Shown: positions 53,115 to 62,876, counted from the first letter of the stretch. The stretch is DNA of 64,000 nucleotides from JAHECE01 sp963780675 (GCA_963780675.1 CAWACR010000010.1:558001-622000), one strand, 5' to 3'. The notes: a model not told the origin generated them from the sequence alone. Program-made: numbers and translations.

Positions 53115-53224
53115 AGCCCACCGTAGCGCCGGGACGTCCGCGCCGACGGGGCGTGGCAGGCTAGCGACGGACGCGCCGGAGGTGCCGGCTCGCGGGATCG
53201 GGCACGGCGAGGGAGGGATCGGCC

Positions 53225-54595
53225 ATGGCGCTGCCGGGGTTCCTCGTCGCCGGCCGGGACCTCGTCGACGGCCTCGCCCGCCGGCACCCGTCCCGCCTGG
53301 CGGTCGCGGTGTTCGCCGGCGTCGTCGGCGTGGTGACCGTGCTGCTCAGCCTGCCGGCCGCGAGCGCGGACGGGCGTGCTGCCCCCCTCGTCGACGCCCT
53401 CTTCACCGCGACGTCGGCGGTCTGCATCACCGGGCTGACCGTCGTCGATACCGCCGACTACTGGTCCACCTTCGGCCAGGGCGTGATCCTGGCCGGCATC
53501 CAGGTGGGCGGCTTCGGGGTGATGACCCTGGCCTCGATCCTGGGCCTCGCCGTCTCCCGGCGGCTCGGTCTGACGCAGCGCCTGCTCACCGCGTCGGAGA
53601 CGAAGACCCAGCGACTCGGCGAGGTGGGCGCCCTGGTGCGCGTCGTCGTCGTCACCTCGCTGGTGATCGAGGCGGCCATCGCCGTCGTCCTCTTCCCGCG
53701 GTTCGTCACGCTCGGGGACAGCGCCGGCGAGGCCCTGTGGAACAGCACCTTCCTCAGCGTGTCCATCTTCAACAACGCCGGCTTCGTCATCCTCCCCGAC
53801 GGGCTCTACCCGTACGTCGGCGACTGGTGGATGAACCTTCCGGTGATCGTCGGGGCGTTCATCGGGGCGCTCGGCTTCCCGGTGATCCTCACCGTCGCCC
53901 GGCAGCTGCGGCAGCCGCGCCGCTGGACGCTGCACACGAAGCTCACGCTCACGACGTCGGCCCTGCTCGCCGCCGCCGGCATCGTCCTCATCGGCGCGCT
54001 CGAGTGGACCAACCCGGACACCTTCGGGGCGCTGACCACCCCGGACCGCCTGCTCGCCTCCCTCATGGCCGGCGTCACGCCGCGCTCGAGCGGATTCGCG
54101 ACCGTCGACGTGGGGCAGATGCGCGAGGCGACCTGGCTGGTCCAGGACGCACTCATGTTCGTCGGCGGGGGCAGCGCGTCGACGGCGGGCGGCATCAAGG
54201 TGACGACACTCGCCGTCATGATCCTCGCGATCGGCGCGGAGGCCAGGGGCGACCGCGACGTGGAGGCCTTCGGGCGGCGCATCTCCCCCGACGTCCTCCG
54301 GCTCGCCGTCGCCGTCGTGTTCATCGGCGCCACGCTGGTGCTCGTCTCGTCGCTGGCGCTCCTGTCCCTGACCGACCTGCGGCTGGACGTCATCCTCTTC
54401 GAGGTGATCTCGGCCTTCTCCACCTGCGGGCTCAGCACGGGGATCACCCCGCACCTGCCCCCCGAGGCGAAGTATGTTCTGTCTGCGCTCATGTTCGCCG
54501 GGCGCACCGGCACGATGACCGTGGCCGCGGCCCTCGCGGTCCGCAGCCGGCGGCGTGTGATCCGCCGACCCGAGGAAAGGCCGATCATTGGCTGA
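53225..54595 (+). CDS. trkH: Trk/Ktr potassium transporter membrane subunit
   Basis: A 456-residue channel-like subunit with four pore repeats. The selectivity loops are visible as TSAVCITGLTV, SIFNNAGFV, TPRSSGFATVD and STCGLSTGIT, each with a central glycine. It takes up potassium together with the TrkA gating subunit encoded next. ATG at 53225 has GGGAGGG upstream. Its end overlaps trkA by eight bases. Confidence 0.95.
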   Translation: MALPGFLVAGRDLVDGLARRHPSRLAVAVFAGVVGVVTVLLSLPAASADGRAAPLVDALFTATSAVCITGLTVVDTADYWSTFGQGVILAGIQVGGFGVMTLASILGLAVSRRLGLTQRLLTASETKTQRLGEVGALVRVVVVTSLVIEAAIAVVLFPRFVTLGDSAGEALWNSTFLSVSIFNNAGFVILPDGLYPYVGDWWMNLPVIVGAFIGALGFPVILTVARQLRQPRRWTLHTKLTLTTSALLAAAGIVLIGALEWTNPDTFGALTTPDRLLASLMAGVTPRSSGFATVDVGQMREATWLVQDALMFVGGGSASTAGGIKVTTLAVMILAIGAEARGDRDVEAFGRRISPDVLRLAVAVVFIGATLVLVSSLALLSLTDLRLDVILFEVISAFSTCGLSTGITPHLPPEAKYVLSALMFAGRTGTMTVAAALAVRSRRRVIRRPEERPIIG

Positions 54596-55259
54596 CAAGC
54601 GTGAGAAGGCCGTCGAGTCCGCGGTCCTGGTCATCGGCCTGGGCCGGTTCGGCTCCGCGCTCGCGAGCACGCTCGACCGGTTGGGGCGGGACGTGCTCGC
54701 GGTGGAGCGCGACCCGGAACTCGTCCAGAAGTGGTCCGGGCGAATCCCGCTGGTGGAGGCGGACGCCACCAACCCCGAGGCGCTCGAGCAGCTGGGCGCC
54801 CGTGACTTCCAGGTCGCCGTCGTCGGCGTGGGCACCGAGCTCGAGGCGAGCGTGCTCATCACGGGGAACCTCGTGGACCTGGGGACGCCGCAGATCTGGT
54901 CGAAGGCCATCTCGGCCGAGCACGGCCGGATCCTCACGCGCATCGGGGCGCACCACGTGGTCTACCCGGAGTTCGACGCGGGCGAGCGGGTGGCCCACCT
55001 CGTCTCGGGGAAGATGCTCGACTACATCGAGTTCGAGGACGACTTCACGATCGTCAAGATGCGCCCGCCGCGGGAGATGCAGGGCTTCACCGTGGGCGAG
55101 TCCCGCGTGAACCGCCGCTACGGCATCACCGTGATCGGCGTGAAGCCGCCGGGCCAGCCGTTCGTCTACGCCACGGACGAGACGAGGATCGACGCCTCGG
55201 ACCTGCTGATCGTCTGCGGCGACACCACGCTGCTGGAGCGGTTCGCGGCGCGGCCGTAG
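54588..55259 (+). CDS. trkA: Trk/Ktr potassium uptake regulatory subunit
   Basis: A 223-residue cytoplasmic RCK protein. VLVIGLGRFGSALASTLDRL is the N-terminal nucleotide-binding Rossmann fold and VEADATNPEALEQLG the second strand; a TrkA-C domain with VGESRVNRRYGITVIGV follows. It gates TrkH in response to nucleotides. The start is TTG at 54588, preceded by GAGGAAAGG inside trkH. Confidence 0.94.
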   Translation: MADKREKAVESAVLVIGLGRFGSALASTLDRLGRDVLAVERDPELVQKWSGRIPLVEADATNPEALEQLGARDFQVAVVGVGTELEASVLITGNLVDLGTPQIWSKAISAEHGRILTRIGAHHVVYPEFDAGERVAHLVSGKMLDYIEFEDDFTIVKMRPPREMQGFTVGESRVNRRYGITVIGVKPPGQPFVYATDETRIDASDLLIVCGDTTLLERFAARP

Positions 55260-55300
55260 CGGACGCCGGTCTCGACGTCCCGGGGCGCCCCCACACCTGG

Positions 55301-55306
55301 CAGGCT
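55301..55306 (+). promoter_or_regulatory. -10 element for a leaderless transcript
   Basis: CAGGCT ends 6 bases before the ATG at 55313; weaker than the men examples but the same spacing. Confidence 0.3.
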
Positions 55307-55312
55307 GGGGAC

Positions 55313-55543
55313 ATGACGAGCGGATCCGGCAAAGGCCCGAAGGACGACGGCGCGCAGGCGTCCCCGCGGGACAAGTGGTGGTTCTCGCCCATGCTCCAGG
55401 TGGTCGCCGGGCGCCGGCATCGCCGCGTTCCAGTGGGGGCCGATCAGCGGCGGCACGGCGAACTGGCTGAACTGGCTGGTGGCCGCGGCGGGGCTTGCGT
55501 TCTCGGCTGGGGAGCGCGCAACTGGCTCCGTGCCCGCCCCTGA
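55313..55543 (+). CDS. small membrane protein (two compensating indels)
   Basis: A 76-codon gene starting MTSGSGKGPKDDGAQ and RDKWWFSPMLQVVAG. As written, the next about 30 residues are Arg/Gly-rich nonsense. Removing one base near 55410 and adding one near 55503 gives GIAAFQWGPISGGTANWL and LVAAAGLAFSAWGARNWL, a plausible membrane helix pair, and the same stop. No family recognised. Confidence 0.65.
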   Translation: MTSGSGKGPKDDGAQASPRDKWWFSPMLQVVAGRRHRRVPVGADQRRHGELAELAGGRGGACVLGWGARNWLRARP

Positions 55544-55600
55544 TCGGCAACGCCCGCCCCTGATCGCTCGCCCCGCCCCCTTTTCGCCGACCCCGTCTCG

Positions 55601-55664
55601 TCGCCGAACGCGGGGTTGTGGGTCGTTTGGCGGTCCATTCGACCCTTAACCCCGCGTTCGGCGA
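55601..55664. repeat. nested palindrome, copy 1, between convergent genes
   Basis: Perfect 17-bp outer arms, TCGCCGAACGCGGGGTT (55601-55617) and its inverse (55648-55664), enclose an inner inverted repeat GGGTCG/CGACCC. It lies 33 bases before the end of tkt. The outer arm shares its core with the palindrome at 58891-58953. Confidence 0.9.
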
Positions 55665-55696
55665 TCAGGGCGATCAGGGCAGCCGGTGGTGCCGGG

Positions 55697-57767
55697 TCAG
55701 CGGGCGTGGCGGGTGATCTGTTCCTTGGCTTTGGACACGACGGCGTCGGGGGTGAAGCCGAACTTGGTGAGGAGTTCCTTCAGGGGGGCGGAGGCGCCGA
55801 AGGTCGACATCCCGATGATCGCGCCCTGGGGGGCGTACCGCTCCCACCCCAGGGTGGAGGCCTCCTCGACGGCGACCCGGGCCTGGATCGCCGGCGGCAG
55901 GACCTGGTCCTGGTAGTCCTGGTCCTGGCGGGCGAACAACTCCCAGGACGGCATGGACACCACCCGGGCGCGGATCCCCTCCGCCGTCAGGGTCTCGTAG
56001 GCGTCCACGACGAGCGCGACCTCCGAGCCGGTCGCGATGAGGATGACCTCCGGGTCCTCGCCCTGCGGCGGGTCGGCCAGCACGTAGGCGCCGCGGTGCA
56101 GGCCCGAGGCCGGGGCGTACGTCGTGCGGTCCAGCGTCGGCAACGCCTGGCGGGACAGGAACAGGGCGACCGGGTCGTGGCGGCGGGGCATCAGCCAGCG
56201 CCAGGCTTCGGCGACCTCGTTCGCATCCGCCGGGCGGATGTCGACCAGGCCCGGGATCGCCCGCAACGACAGGATCTGCTCGACCGGCTGGTGCGTGGGC
56301 CCGTCCTCCCCCACCCCGATCGAGTCGTGCGTGTACACGTGGATCACGGGCAGCTCCATCAGAGCCGACAAGCGCACCGCACCCCGCTGGAAGTCGGAGA
56401 AGATCAAGAACCCCGCCTGGTACGGGCGCACCTTGCACAGCGACAGGCCGTTCGCGATGCACCCCGCGGCGTGCTCACGCACCCCGAAGTGCAGGTTCCG
56501 CCCCGCCCGGTCCGCCGCGGAGAAGTCCCCCAGCCCGGTCATCGTGGTCTTCGTCGACGGCGCCAGGTCCGACGCCCCGCCCACCAGCCACGGCACGCCC
56601 GCCGCGACCGCGTTCAGGACCGTCCCCGAGGCTTCCCGCCCGGCCAGGCCCTTCGCATCGGCCGGGAACGTCGGGATCGCGGCGTCCCAGTTCTCGGGCA
56701 GGGTCCGCTGCTGCATGTGCTCCAACTGGGCGGCCAGGTCCGGGTGCGCCACCCCGTACGCGGCGTAGAGCTTCTCCCAGTCCGCCCGCACGGCCGCGCT
56801 GCGCGCCCCGATCCCGGCCTGGAAGTGCGCGTACACCTCATCCGGCACCAAGAACTGGGCATCCTCGCGGCCAGCCGTAGAACCGCTTGGTGCCGCGGAT
56901 CTCCTCCACCCCCAGCGGCTCACCGTGCGCCCCGTGGGTGCCCTCCTTCGTCGGGGCACCGTAGGCGATCCGCGAGTCCACGATGATCAACGTCGGGCGG
57001 CTGCCCTCCGCCTTGAACGTCCGGAACGCCCGCGCCAGCATCCGCCGGTCGTTCGCATCCCCCACCCGGGTCACGTTCCACCCGTACCCGATGAACTTCG
57101 TCGCGATGTCATCCGAGAACGCCACCGACGTCGAACCCTCGATCGTGATCTCGTTGTTGTCATAGATCCAGCACAAGTTGTCCAAGCCCAGGTGCCCCGC
57201 CAACGACGCCGCCTCCTGCGCGACGCCCTCCATCATGCAGCCGTCCCCACCCACCGAGTACACGTCATAGTCGAACAACTCATACCCGGGCCGGTTGAAC
57301 GTCGCGGCCTGCCACTTGCTGGCCATCGCCATCCCCACCGAGGTGGCATACCCCGTCCCCAACGGGCCCGTCGTGGCCTCCACCCCCGCCGTCCACCGGT
57401 ACTCCGGATGACCCGGACACTTCGAATCCAGCTGCCGGAACCGCCTGATGTCGTCCAGGCTCACCGACGGCTCCCCCAACGTCTCGTACTTGGGGTTCAC
57501 CGACCGCACACCCGTCAAGTGCAACAACGAATACAACAACGTCGAGGCATGCCCCGCCGAGAGCACGAACCGGTCCCGATTCGCCCAGATCGGCGCCGCC
57601 GGATCGAACCGCAAAAACTCCTGCCACAACGTGTACGCCACCGGCGCCAACGCAATCGGCGTCCCCGGATGACCCGAATTCGCCGCCTGCACCGCATCCA
57701 TCGCCAACGTCCGCATCGTCGCGACAGCCAGGTCGTCAAGGTCGGGGATGGTGGGGCGGCTCGTCAT
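55697..57767 (-). CDS. tkt: transketolase (one frameshift in this sequence)
   Basis: A thiamine-diphosphate enzyme of the pentose phosphate pathway, about 689 residues once corrected. ANSGHPGTPIALAPVAYTLW and GDGCMMEGVAQEAASLAGHL (ThDP/Mg binding) are in the first part, VREHAAGCIANGLSLC and THDSIGVGEDGPTHQPVEQ in the second. An extra base near 56872 breaks the frame between RFYGWP and EDAQFLVPDE. ATG at 57767 starts MTSRPTIPDLDDLA. It is divergent from galM across a 140-base region with a candidate LacI-type site; no transaldolase gene follows. Confidence 0.95.
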
Positions 57768-57834
57768 CGAGGTTCCGTTTCGGCTCAGGGGTGGCAAGAC
57801 TGAAGTGCGTGCGAGCAGCGTTGCTCACCGACTA

Positions 57835-57850
57835 ATGTTAGCGTTCACAT
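57835..57850. promoter_or_regulatory. candidate LacI-family operator between tkt and galM
   Basis: ATGTTAGCGTTCACAT is a near-palindrome that matches the actinobacterial LacI-type consensus TGTTAGCGCTAACA at 12 of 14 core positions. It lies 68 bases from the tkt start and 58 from galM. Confidence 0.45.
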
Positions 57851-57907
57851 CGAGTGGAGACAAGGGACGGGCGACGGCGCCCGCTCGCGCGACCGAGGAG
57901 GGTCACC

Positions 57908-58852
57908 ATGCCGGCACCGGACACGACCACCGTTCCCCCCGGGACGGCGCCCGCGCCGTCGGGCATCCAGTACCGCCTGCGCGCGGGAGCCGCCTACGCC
58001 GTCGTGACGGAGGTCGGGGCAAGCCTGCGGCTCCTGCGCGTGGGTGCGCGCGACGTCGTCGTCCCCTACGCGGAGTCGGACCTGATGCCGGCAATGCACG
58101 GCGCGATCATGCTGCCCTGGCCCAACCGACTGCGCGACGGCCGCTACACCTCCGACGGAGTCGAGTATCAACTCCCTCTCAACGAGCCGGAGCGGGCGGT
58201 GGCCAACCACGGCCTCGTCGCCTGGGAGCGCTTCACGCCGGTGGTCGAGGCCGAGGATCGGGTGACGCTCGGCCTCGACCTCGTCCCTACGCCCGGCTAC
58301 CCGTTCCCGCTGCGGGTCCGGGTGACGTACGCCCTCCACGGCAAGGGCCTCGACGTCGAGTTGACGACGACGAACCTCGGCTCCCATGTGGCGCCCTACG
58401 GCGTCGGGTTCCACCCGTGGCTCTCCCCCGGACCGGACCCGCTCGACGCCGCGACGCTCACGTGCGACGCCCGGACGTGGATCCCGACCGACGCGCGCCT
58501 GCTCCCCACCGGAGCGATTCCCGTGCCGTCCCGGCTCGACTTCCGCGCGCCGCGCTCGATGGCCGGCGTCCTGCTGGACGACGGGTTCGTCGATGCCATC
58601 CACGCCGTCGGACGGTCCTGGGTGCGCCTCACCGGTGCCGACGGCCGGACGGCGGCGGTCTGGATGGACGAGAGCATGACCTGCTGGCAGCTCTGCTCGG
58701 GGGACGACGTCGGCGCGCCCGAACTCCGGCGCACGGGCCTGGCCGCCGAACCGATGACGTGCGTCGCGGACGCCTTCCGCACCGGCGACCGCCTCATCCG
58801 GCTCGCCCCCGGGCAGTCCCACACGGTCCGCTGGGGCCTCGAGCTGCTCTGA
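57908..58852 (+). CDS. aldose 1-epimerase family protein
   Basis: A 314-residue galactose-mutarotase-like protein: MLPWPNRLRDGRYTSDGV, VANHGLVAWERF (catalytic His) and VAPYGVGFHPWL are the family blocks; a late acidic residue is in PMTCVADAF. It interconverts sugar anomers. ATG at 57908 has GGAGG seven bases upstream. Proximity to transketolase and a sugar ABC transporter fits a sugar-use region. The exact sugar is not predictable. Confidence 0.9.
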   Translation: MPAPDTTTVPPGTAPAPSGIQYRLRAGAAYAVVTEVGASLRLLRVGARDVVVPYAESDLMPAMHGAIMLPWPNRLRDGRYTSDGVEYQLPLNEPERAVANHGLVAWERFTPVVEAEDRVTLGLDLVPTPGYPFPLRVRVTYALHGKGLDVELTTTNLGSHVAPYGVGFHPWLSPGPDPLDAATLTCDARTWIPTDARLLPTGAIPVPSRLDFRAPRSMAGVLLDDGFVDAIHAVGRSWVRLTGADGRTAAVWMDESMTCWQLCSGDDVGAPELRRTGLAAEPMTCVADAFRTGDRLIRLAPGQSHTVRWGLELL

Positions 58853-58890
58853 CCCACTGCGACTCCCGTTCCCCGCACGGCCCTCCACAA

Positions 58891-58953
58891 CACCGAACGC
58901 GGGGTTGCGGGTGAATCGGAGGCTCCGATTCACCCACAACCCCGCGTTCGGTG
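58891..58953. repeat. nested palindrome, copy 2, between convergent genes
   Basis: Perfect 17-bp outer arms, CACCGAACGCGGGGTTG (58891-58907) and inverse (58937-58953), enclose a perfect 12-bp inner stem GGGTGAATCGGA/TCCGATTCACCC with loop GGC. One mismatch separates the arms, giving a hairpin of about 30 bp. The outer core CCGAACGCGGGGTT is the same as in copy 1; the inner stem differs. Confidence 0.92.
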
Positions 58954-58978
58954 TGGGGTGCCGCGGCAGGGGTGGCGG

Positions 58979-59875
58979 TCAGCCGGTCAGGACCTCTCGG
59001 AGGCGGCGAGCGACGTCGACGGCGACCGCCTCGTCCGTGACGAACTCGTGGACCACGTGGCCGATCCGGATGCCGATGGTGGTGACGTCCGGCTGGTCGT
59101 CGTTCGGTCGGGTCTCGACACCGGCGAGACGCTCGAGGGGGAGCAGCGTGCGCCCCAGGGCGTGGACCGGCTTGAACCCGGTGACGAACGGCTTGCCACG
59201 GTGCAGCACCTGAAGCTCCCGCTCCCCCATGCTGAAGATCGAGCTCTGCAGGGTGGTGGGCCAGGCGCGGGCGATGGCGCGGGCCACCGCATTCGACCCG
59301 CTCGCGACGACGGCGTGCCGGTCCTGGACGGCGATGATGCGATCCACGCCGTTCTCCCGACGCAACCGCCGGTGCAGGATCTGCAGGTCACGCTCGAGGT
59401 CCCCGATGCTCGGTTCGCCGCTGGGGCCCGCCGGGGCCCGACGATCCGACGGCGCCCCGGAGGACACGTACAGTCCCCGGAGGAGCTTGACCAGGTGCGT
59501 CACGATCTCGCTCGACGAGCCGTTGAACCGGACGACGACGGGTCCGCCGTCGGCGTGGAGGGTGAGTCGTCCGTCGAGGAGGTCGATCACCTCGCTGACG
59601 CCCTGGAGCTCGGCGTACGGGACCTCGCGGAAGTCGTACTCCCGGCCGCGCCGTCGCAGCACGGTGACCTTCTCGGGGCCCAGCGAGAGCAGGATGTCGT
59701 AGAGGTCCATCGACGGGTTCGCGTCGCGGCGGTCGATCTTCCTCGGGACCTTGATCGTGAGGACCGCGGCGTCGAGGTCGAGGGGGTAGGAGCGGAAGAG
59801 GCGCGGGACCTCCTCCGTGGTGCGGACCTCGTAGATCCAGGGTCCGAAGGCGTCGTACTCGGCTGTGGTGGACAT
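58979..59875 (-). CDS. conserved hypothetical protein
   Basis: A 298-residue soluble protein without signal peptide or membrane helix. The N-terminal part (about 1-125) is beta-rich, starting AEYDAFGPWIYEVRTTEEVP with DILLSLGPEKVTVLRRRGRE. After a Ser/Pro/Gly linker, residues about 145-298 look like a second alpha/beta part (RIIAVQDRHAVVASGSNAVA, HALGRTLLPLERLAGVE). I do not recognise a named family. ATG at 59875 has GGAGAAGG upstream. It follows the sugar permease gene on the same strand but a strong hairpin lies between them. Confidence 0.75.
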   Translation of the reverse strand: MSTTAEYDAFGPWIYEVRTTEEVPRLFRSYPLDLDAAVLTIKVPRKIDRRDANPSMDLYDILLSLGPEKVTVLRRRGREYDFREVPYAELQGVSEVIDLLDGRLTLHADGGPVVVRFNGSSSEIVTHLVKLLRGLYVSSGAPSDRRAPAGPSGEPSIGDLERDLQILHRRLRRENGVDRIIAVQDRHAVVASGSNAVARAIARAWPTTLQSSIFSMGERELQVLHRGKPFVTGFKPVHALGRTLLPLERLAGVETRPNDDQPDVTTIGIRIGHVVHEFVTDEAVAVDVARRLREVLTG

Positions 59876-59905
59876 TGACCTTCTCCGATCGTTGCTTCGG
59901 CTCGG

Positions 59906-59946
59906 TCGGGGGCCGCGCTGCGCGTCCGTGCGGGCGCGGCCCCCGA
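59906..59946 (-). terminator. strong hairpin after the sugar permease gene
   Basis: A perfect 13-bp stem (TCGGGGGCCGCGC with GCGCGGCCCCCGA) and a 15-base loop follow the mmsB stop by 15 bases. There is no T-run; it may terminate or stabilise the transcript. Confidence 0.55.
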
Positions 59947-59960
59947 TCTGGGCGCGGACG

Positions 59961-61196
59961 TCAGCGCGCGCCGCCGGCGCGCCGCTTGCTCACCACGTCG
60001 AACGCCACGGCTACCAGCAGGACGAGACCCTTGATGGCCTGCTGGTAGTCGATGCCGATCCCCAGCAGCGACATGCCGTTGTTCAGGACACCCATGATCA
60101 GACCACCGACGATGGCGCCGATGACGGTGCCGACGCCGCCCGTGACGGCCGCACCGCCGATGAACGAGGCGGCGATGGCGTCGAGCTCGAACAGGTTGCC
60201 GGCCTCGGGCTGGGCGCGGTTGAGCGGGCCGAGAAGATGACGCCCGGCGAGGGCCGCGAGGAATGCCCATGTTGAGAAGATCCAGAAGTTGACCCACTTG
60301 ACCTTGACGCCCGAGAGCGTCGCCGCGTTGAGGTTGCCGCCGATGGCGTAGACGTGGCGGCCGAAGACCGTGCGCGTCGTGACGAGCGTGTAGACGATGA
60401 TCAGGACGGCCAGGATGATCAGGACGATCGGGAGGCCGTTGTAGTGCGCGAGCTGCCAGGCGAACCACATGACGACGGCGCCGCGTCAGGACGATCTTGG
60501 CGACGAAGCCTCCGATCGAGCCGACGTCCTGCCCGTACTTCTGCTGCGCCGCACGGGCCCGCCAGCTGCGACCAGGCTGACCCAGAGCCCACGACCGCGA
60601 GGCGCCGACGAGGAGGTGAAGAGGTCGTACCCGTTGCCGCCGAGCAAGCCCGTTCGGAGAAGCCCGCTCGCGATCCTGCGAGTACTCCGTCCGGGAACGG
60701 CGAGAGCGAGATGTTCTCGAGCACGACGGTAGGTGAGCGCCGCGGAAGAGGAGCATGCCCGCCAGGGTCGACGATGAACGCGGGGATGCCGACGAACGCG
60801 ACCCAGAAGCCCTGCCAGCGCCGACCAGCGCGCCGACGGCGAGGCCGCGAGGACGCCGACCCACCACGGCATGGCCGCCGCGAGATCACGAACGCGCGGA
60901 CACCGCGCCCGGCGAAGGCCGCGACCGAGCCCACCGACAGGTCGATGTGACCGCCGACGATGACGATGACCATGCCGATCGCGAGGATCAGGATGTAGGA
61001 GTTCTGCAGGATGATGTTGCGTGATGTTCTGCGGGCGTCAGCAGCGTGCCGTCGGTGAGGATCGTGAACAGCGACGATGATCAGCGACGAAGGCGATGTA
61101 GATGCCGCTCTGCCGCACGTCTGCAACGCCATCTGCCGAACCGCGAGACGCGGTCGTCCTCGCCCTCGGTCCAACGTCAGTCGCGATGGCGGTCAT
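59961..61196 (-). CDS. mmsB: sugar ABC transporter permease, MmsB/GguB type (many frameshifts)
   Basis: The membrane subunit of a ribose/xylose-type sugar importer. The clean C-terminal 169 residues include IVYTLVTTRTVFGRHVYAIG, GGNLNAATLSGVKVKWVNF and AIVGGLIMGVLNNGMSLLGI; the N-terminal part, read across frames, gives NIILQNSYILILAIGMVIVI and GGHIDLSVGSVAAFAG. Many single-base indels lie between 60240 and 61190. The ATG at 61196 overlaps the ATPase stop (ATGA), supporting the span. Confidence 0.83.
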
Positions 61197-62776
61197 GATT
61201 CTTGCTCCCCTCGGCCCCGCACGCGGGTTCGGATCTCTTCTTGGTCATGAGTGTCATGAGCTTCTCGGGCGTCGCCTCGGCCGACGGCCAGGACGCCCGT
61301 GATCCGCCCGACGGACGAGCGCGTAGATCCGGTCGCAGATGCCGAGCAGCTCGGGGAGCTCGGAGGAGATCACGACGACGCCCTTGCCCTCGTCGGCGAG
61401 CCGGTTGATGATCGTGTAGATCTCGTACTTCGCTCCCACGTCGATGCCGCGGGTCGGCTCGTCGAGGATCAGGACGTCGGGTCGGTGTAGATCCACTTGC
61501 TCAGCACGACCTTCTGCTGGTTGCCGCCGGAGAGCTTCCCGACGTTCGAGAGCACGCTCGGCGCCTTGATGTTCATGCTCGTCGCGGAACTCGCTCGGCG
61601 ACCTTGATCTCCTCGTTGCCGTTCACCCAGCCGCGCGCTCGAGAGCTTCCGAGGGCGGCGGCCGAGATGTTGCGCTTGATGTCCTCGATGAGGTTGAGCC
61701 CGTACTTCTTGCGGTCCTCGGTCGCGTACGCGATGCCGTTGCCGATGGCCTCGGCGACGGTCCGGACCTGGATCTCCTTGCCGTCCTTGTAGACCGTGCC
61801 CGAGATGCCGCGATCCGTAGCGAGCGGCCGAAGAGGCTCATCGCGAGCTCCGTGCGACCGGCGCCCATGAGGCCCGCGATGCCGACGATCTCGCCCGCGC
61901 GCACAGTCAGGCGACGCGTTGTCGACGATGACGCGCCCGGTGCTGGGTCGGGTGGTGGACGGTCCAGTCCTCGACCCGGAAGATCTCCTCGCCGATCGTC
62001 GGCGCGTGGTCGGGGTAGCGGTGCTCGAGGTCGCGCCCGACCATGCCGCGGATGATGCGGTCCTCGGTCGACGTCGCCTGCCTCGCTGCTGAGCGTCTCG
62101 ATCGTCTTGCCGTCGCGGATGATCGTGACGCGAGTCGGCGATCTTCTCGATCTCGTTGAGCTTGTGCGAGATCATGATCGAGGTGATGCCCTGCCCCTTG
62201 AGGTGCGCGCATCAGGTCGAGCAGGTGCTCGGAGTCCTCGTCGTTGAGGGCCGCGGTCGGCTCGTCGAGGATGAGGAGCTTGCACCTCCTTGGACAGCGC
62301 CTTGGCGATCTCGACGAGCTGCTGCTTGCCGACGCCGATGTCCATGACCTTCGGTGGTCGGGTTCTCCTCGAGGCCCGACCCGCGCGAGCAGCTTCGCCG
62401 CCTCGGAGTTGGTCTTGTTCCAGTCGATGAGGCCGCTGCGGCCGATCGCTCGTTGCCGAGGAAGATGTTCTCGGCGATCGAGAGGTAGGGGCTGAGCGCG
62501 AGCTCCTGGTGGATGATGACGATGCCCTTGTGCTCGCTGTCGCGGATGTCGCTGGAACTGCGACGACCTTGCCGTCGAAGACGATCTCGCCCTCGTAGGT
62601 GCCGTGCGGGTAGACGCCCGAGAGCACCTTCATGAGGGTGGACTTGCCCGGCGCCGTTCTCGCCGCAGATGGCGTGGATCTCGCCGCGCGCGACCTCGAG
62701 GTTCACGTCCTGCGAGCGCCTTGACGCCGGGGAACGTCTTCGTGATGTCGCGCATCTCCAGGATGTGCTCGGTCAT
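61193..62776 (-). CDS. mmsA: sugar ABC transporter ATPase, MmsA/GguA type (many frameshifts)
   Basis: A double ABC ATPase that energises the sugar importer. Across frames I read MTEHILEMRDITKTFPGV at the start, GENGAG then KSTLMKVLSG (first Walker A), IVIIHQELALSPYLSIAENI, ISHKLNEIEKIADS, the second-half blocks VRAGEIVGIAGLMGAGRTEL and ATEDRKKYGLNLIED, and finally VLILDEPTRGIDVGAKYEIY with GVVVISSELPELLGICDRIY. At least eight single-base indels break it. ATG at 62776 and the stop overlapping mmsB bound the gene. Confidence 0.85.
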
Positions 62777-62848
62777 ACGTGCTCACCGTCCTTCGTCGTG
62801 CTCGAGAGTACGACGGGTGCCGGGCCCGGCGCGACGGTTCGGCGCCGG

Positions 62849-62868
62849 CGCCACCGGGCCGAGTGGCG
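62849..62868 (-). terminator. hairpin between binding-protein and ATPase genes
   Basis: A 6-bp stem (CGCCAC/GTGGCG) with an 8-base loop in the 100-base gap. Partial terminators here commonly lower ATPase expression relative to the binding protein in sugar ABC operons. Confidence 0.35.
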
Positions 62869-62876
62869 GCGACTGC

